Assembly (NCBI GenBank): GCA_946803715.1
Contig: CAMPET010000090.1
Span: 34,642-50,764 of the forward strand
From: Beroe ovata
Lineage: Eukaryota; Ctenophora; Nuda; Beroida; Beroidae
Length of the DNA stretch: 16,123 nucleotides
Reading direction: 5' to 3'
Positions 15,901 to 16,123 of the stretch are shown here, one piece after another. The position numbers were made by a program, and so were the translations under genes. The number at the start of each line of letters is the position of its first letter. Positions within the stretch are counted from its first letter, which is position 1. The notes beneath the pieces were generated by a model. The model was not told the origin of the DNA and ran no database searches. It was given only the letters and a program-made list of their open reading frames with translations.

Positions 15901-16117
15901 CACAACATCCCCCCCCCAATAACAAACTCACGAAACAAACTACCCCCTTTGTATAGGATCACTGCTGGCGAAGCGGCACAAGTACGAGTGGTGGCGAGGA
16001 GGCTGGGAGTAGCAGCGGTGGTGGCAGCAGCGGGGGAACAGAGGCGCCTCTTCCCGAGGATTGGGAGAAGAGAACCATGGAGGATGGGAGTGTCTACTTT
16101 GTGAATCACAAATACAG
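12773..16117 (+). CDS. WWP1/ITCH: WWP1/WWP2/ITCH-type HECT E3 ubiquitin ligase, 5' part (C2-WW-WW-linker-WW...)
   Basis: These NEDD4-family enzymes use the C2 domain for membranes, WW domains for PPxY substrates and a C-terminal HECT domain for ubiquitin transfer; the HECT domain is outside the window. Exons are 12773-12964, 13334-13611, one of 14210-14465 or 15189-15444, 15638-15739 and 15957-16117, with phases 0, 2, 0, 0 and 2. Using one WW exon gives 329 codons. C2 spans about residues 8-130 ([25 protein letters not shown]). WW1 (about 174-204) and WW2 (about 209-239) are intact (GWE...[10 protein letters not shown]...W..P). The linker [10 protein letters not shown] aligns with human ITCH VRNYEQWQLQ. 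WW3 starts at [10 protein letters not shown] and is cut by the window edge. Within NEDD4, the WW2 end TTTWQRPT and this linker place it with WWP1/WWP2/ITCH/Su(dx). An in-frame TGA directly precedes the ATG. Confidence 0.9.
13003..13058 (+). repeat. Intronic 10-bp hairpin plus 14-bp direct duplication
   Basis: AGCGTTCAAT at 13003-13012 pairs perfectly with ATTGAACGCT at 13018-13027 around a 5-nt loop. It is followed by two exact copies of ATTATAAACTTGTA (13031-13044 and 13045-13058). All lie in ligase intron 1. Confidence 0.85.
13334..13611 (+). CDS. WWP1/ITCH: Ligase exon 2, second half of the C2 domain
   Basis: Acceptor CATCTCTCCCAG is followed by [20 protein letters not shown], then [14 protein letters not shown], equivalent to the ITCH strand LLGTAALDIYETL, and the exon ends at donor CGC|GTGAGT in phase 2. 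After C2 comes only a short Ser/Ala-rich linker, with no proline-rich region. Confidence 0.87.
13711..14616 (+). repeat. Tandem duplication, copy 1 (906 bp)
   Basis: This segment holds intron sequence, the WW1-WW2 exon and 151 bp of the next intron. It recurs at 14683-15595 with an offset of 972, then 979 after a 7-bp insertion. Substitutions cluster in the first 400 bp and the last ~490 bp look identical. It ends directly before the N at 14617. Confidence 0.95.
14210..14465 (+). CDS. WWP1/ITCH: Ligase WW1-WW2 exon, copy 1
   Basis: Acceptor CCCTGCCCCCAG and donor AAC|GTGCGT bound a 256-bp exon that begins in phase 2 and ends in phase 0. It encodes two WW domains, each with both signature Trp, [10 protein letters not shown] and the closing Pro. 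It is identical in sequence to copy 2, so only one of them can be used in a given in-frame transcript. Confidence 0.8.
14617..14617. other. Single undetermined base at the end of the first duplicate
   Basis: One N follows the last base of repeat copy 1. Sequence after it (14618-14682) does not match the flanks of either copy. The coincidence with the duplication border suggests a contig join. Confidence 0.8.
14683..15595 (+). repeat. Tandem duplication, copy 2 (913 bp)
   Basis: It is the partner of 13711-14616, with about 16 substitutions and one 7-bp insertion (TAGTTTG) in the 5' part. Unlike copy 1, it continues without a break into the next intron and exon. Confidence 0.95.
15189..15444 (+). 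CDS. WWP1/ITCH: Ligase WW1-WW2 exon, copy 2
   Basis: It has the same 256 bp, splice sites and product as the exon at 14210. The donor AAC|GTGCGT joins in phase 0 to the linker exon at 15638, giving TTQN|VSEFNEW, which aligns without gaps to the ITCH WW2-linker junction. It is contiguous with the downstream exons. Confidence 0.85.
15638..15739 (+). CDS. WWP1/ITCH: Ligase exon, WW2-WW3 linker helix
   Basis: The 34 codons lie between acceptor TGTTTATCAG and donor AAT|GTGCGT, phase 0 at both ends. [20 protein letters not shown] corresponds to the helical linker that in WWP1/WWP2/ITCH packs on the HECT domain and keeps the ligase inactive (family knowledge). The end is Ser/Asn-rich. Confidence 0.82.
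15740..15956 (+). other. G-poor, CAACA-rich intron
   Basis: The intron runs from GTGCGT to CTTTGTATAG. Most of it (about 15750-15945) is A and C with very few G, built from degenerate CACAACA units, with a C run near 15909-15917. No coding sequence is present. Confidence 0.75.
15957..16117 (+). CDS. WWP1/ITCH: Ligase exon, Gly/Ser linker and first part of WW3
   Basis: Acceptor CCTTTGTATAG leads into a Gly/Ser-rich spacer and then [20 protein letters not shown], close to ITCH WW3 [20 protein letters not shown]. The likely donor AAATACAG|GTGTGT at 16118 ends the exon in phase 2, so the second Trp and the closing Pro of WW3 lie beyond the window. The usual PxGW has become PEDW. Confidence 0.82.
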
Positions 16118-16123
16118 GTGTGT

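Overview
This is a eukaryotic, animal-type genomic window. It holds four genes: three recognisable and one unidentified. The evidence is spliced coding exons with GT/AG borders, no bacterial gene layout, a moderately AT-rich background, CA/TG microsatellites, and a gene set typical of Metazoa: a nuclear factor I (NFI) transcription factor, an EI24 ER membrane protein and a WWP/ITCH-type (NEDD4-family) ubiquitin ligase. Introns are short (76 bp to about 1.3 kb) and genes are close together, which suggests a compact invertebrate genome. A non-bilaterian such as a sponge or placozoan is possible, but I cannot prove it from the sequence.

Layout. 1-1672: CA microsatellite and 3' flank of the NFI gene, with a reverse-strand AATAAA about 195 bp past its stop codon. 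1673-5603, minus strand: NFI gene in five exons, all introns phase 0, predicted 752 aa. 5604-7248: a divergent intergenic region carrying a GC-rich fold-back (MITE-like) element, small tandem repeats and probably both promoters. 7249-10172, plus strand: a six-exon gene for a 716-aa protein I cannot name, with a Cys-rich N-terminus and an acidic C-terminal half that contains an 18-bp coding minisatellite and a run of 14 Glu; one intron holds a 17-bp minisatellite. 10173-11032: its 3' region with three Pumilio-type motifs. 11033-11842, plus strand: EI24, intronless. 11843-12772: EI24 3' flank with a 16-bp palindrome centred on a CRE, then the 5' flank of the last gene. 12773-16117, plus strand, running off the window: the WWP/ITCH-like ligase (C2 domain, WW1-WW2 exon, linker exon, first part of WW3).

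The main anomaly is that the exon carrying WW1 and WW2 appears twice, about 979 bp apart, inside a ~0.9 kb tandem duplication. The first copy ends exactly at a single N (14617). The exon is 256 bp long (phase 2 to phase 0), so splicing both copies in series would shift the frame and hit a stop within ten codons. One copy alone gives the canonical order of the family. I read this as two unmerged haplotype contigs joined by a placeholder N, not as a four-WW expansion.

The four genes do not form an obvious pathway. NFI is a nuclear regulator, EI24 an ER/autophagy protein and the ligase a membrane-associated ubiquitin enzyme. I saw no CRISPR, tRNA or rRNA, no convincing autonomous transposon and no novel multi-gene system.
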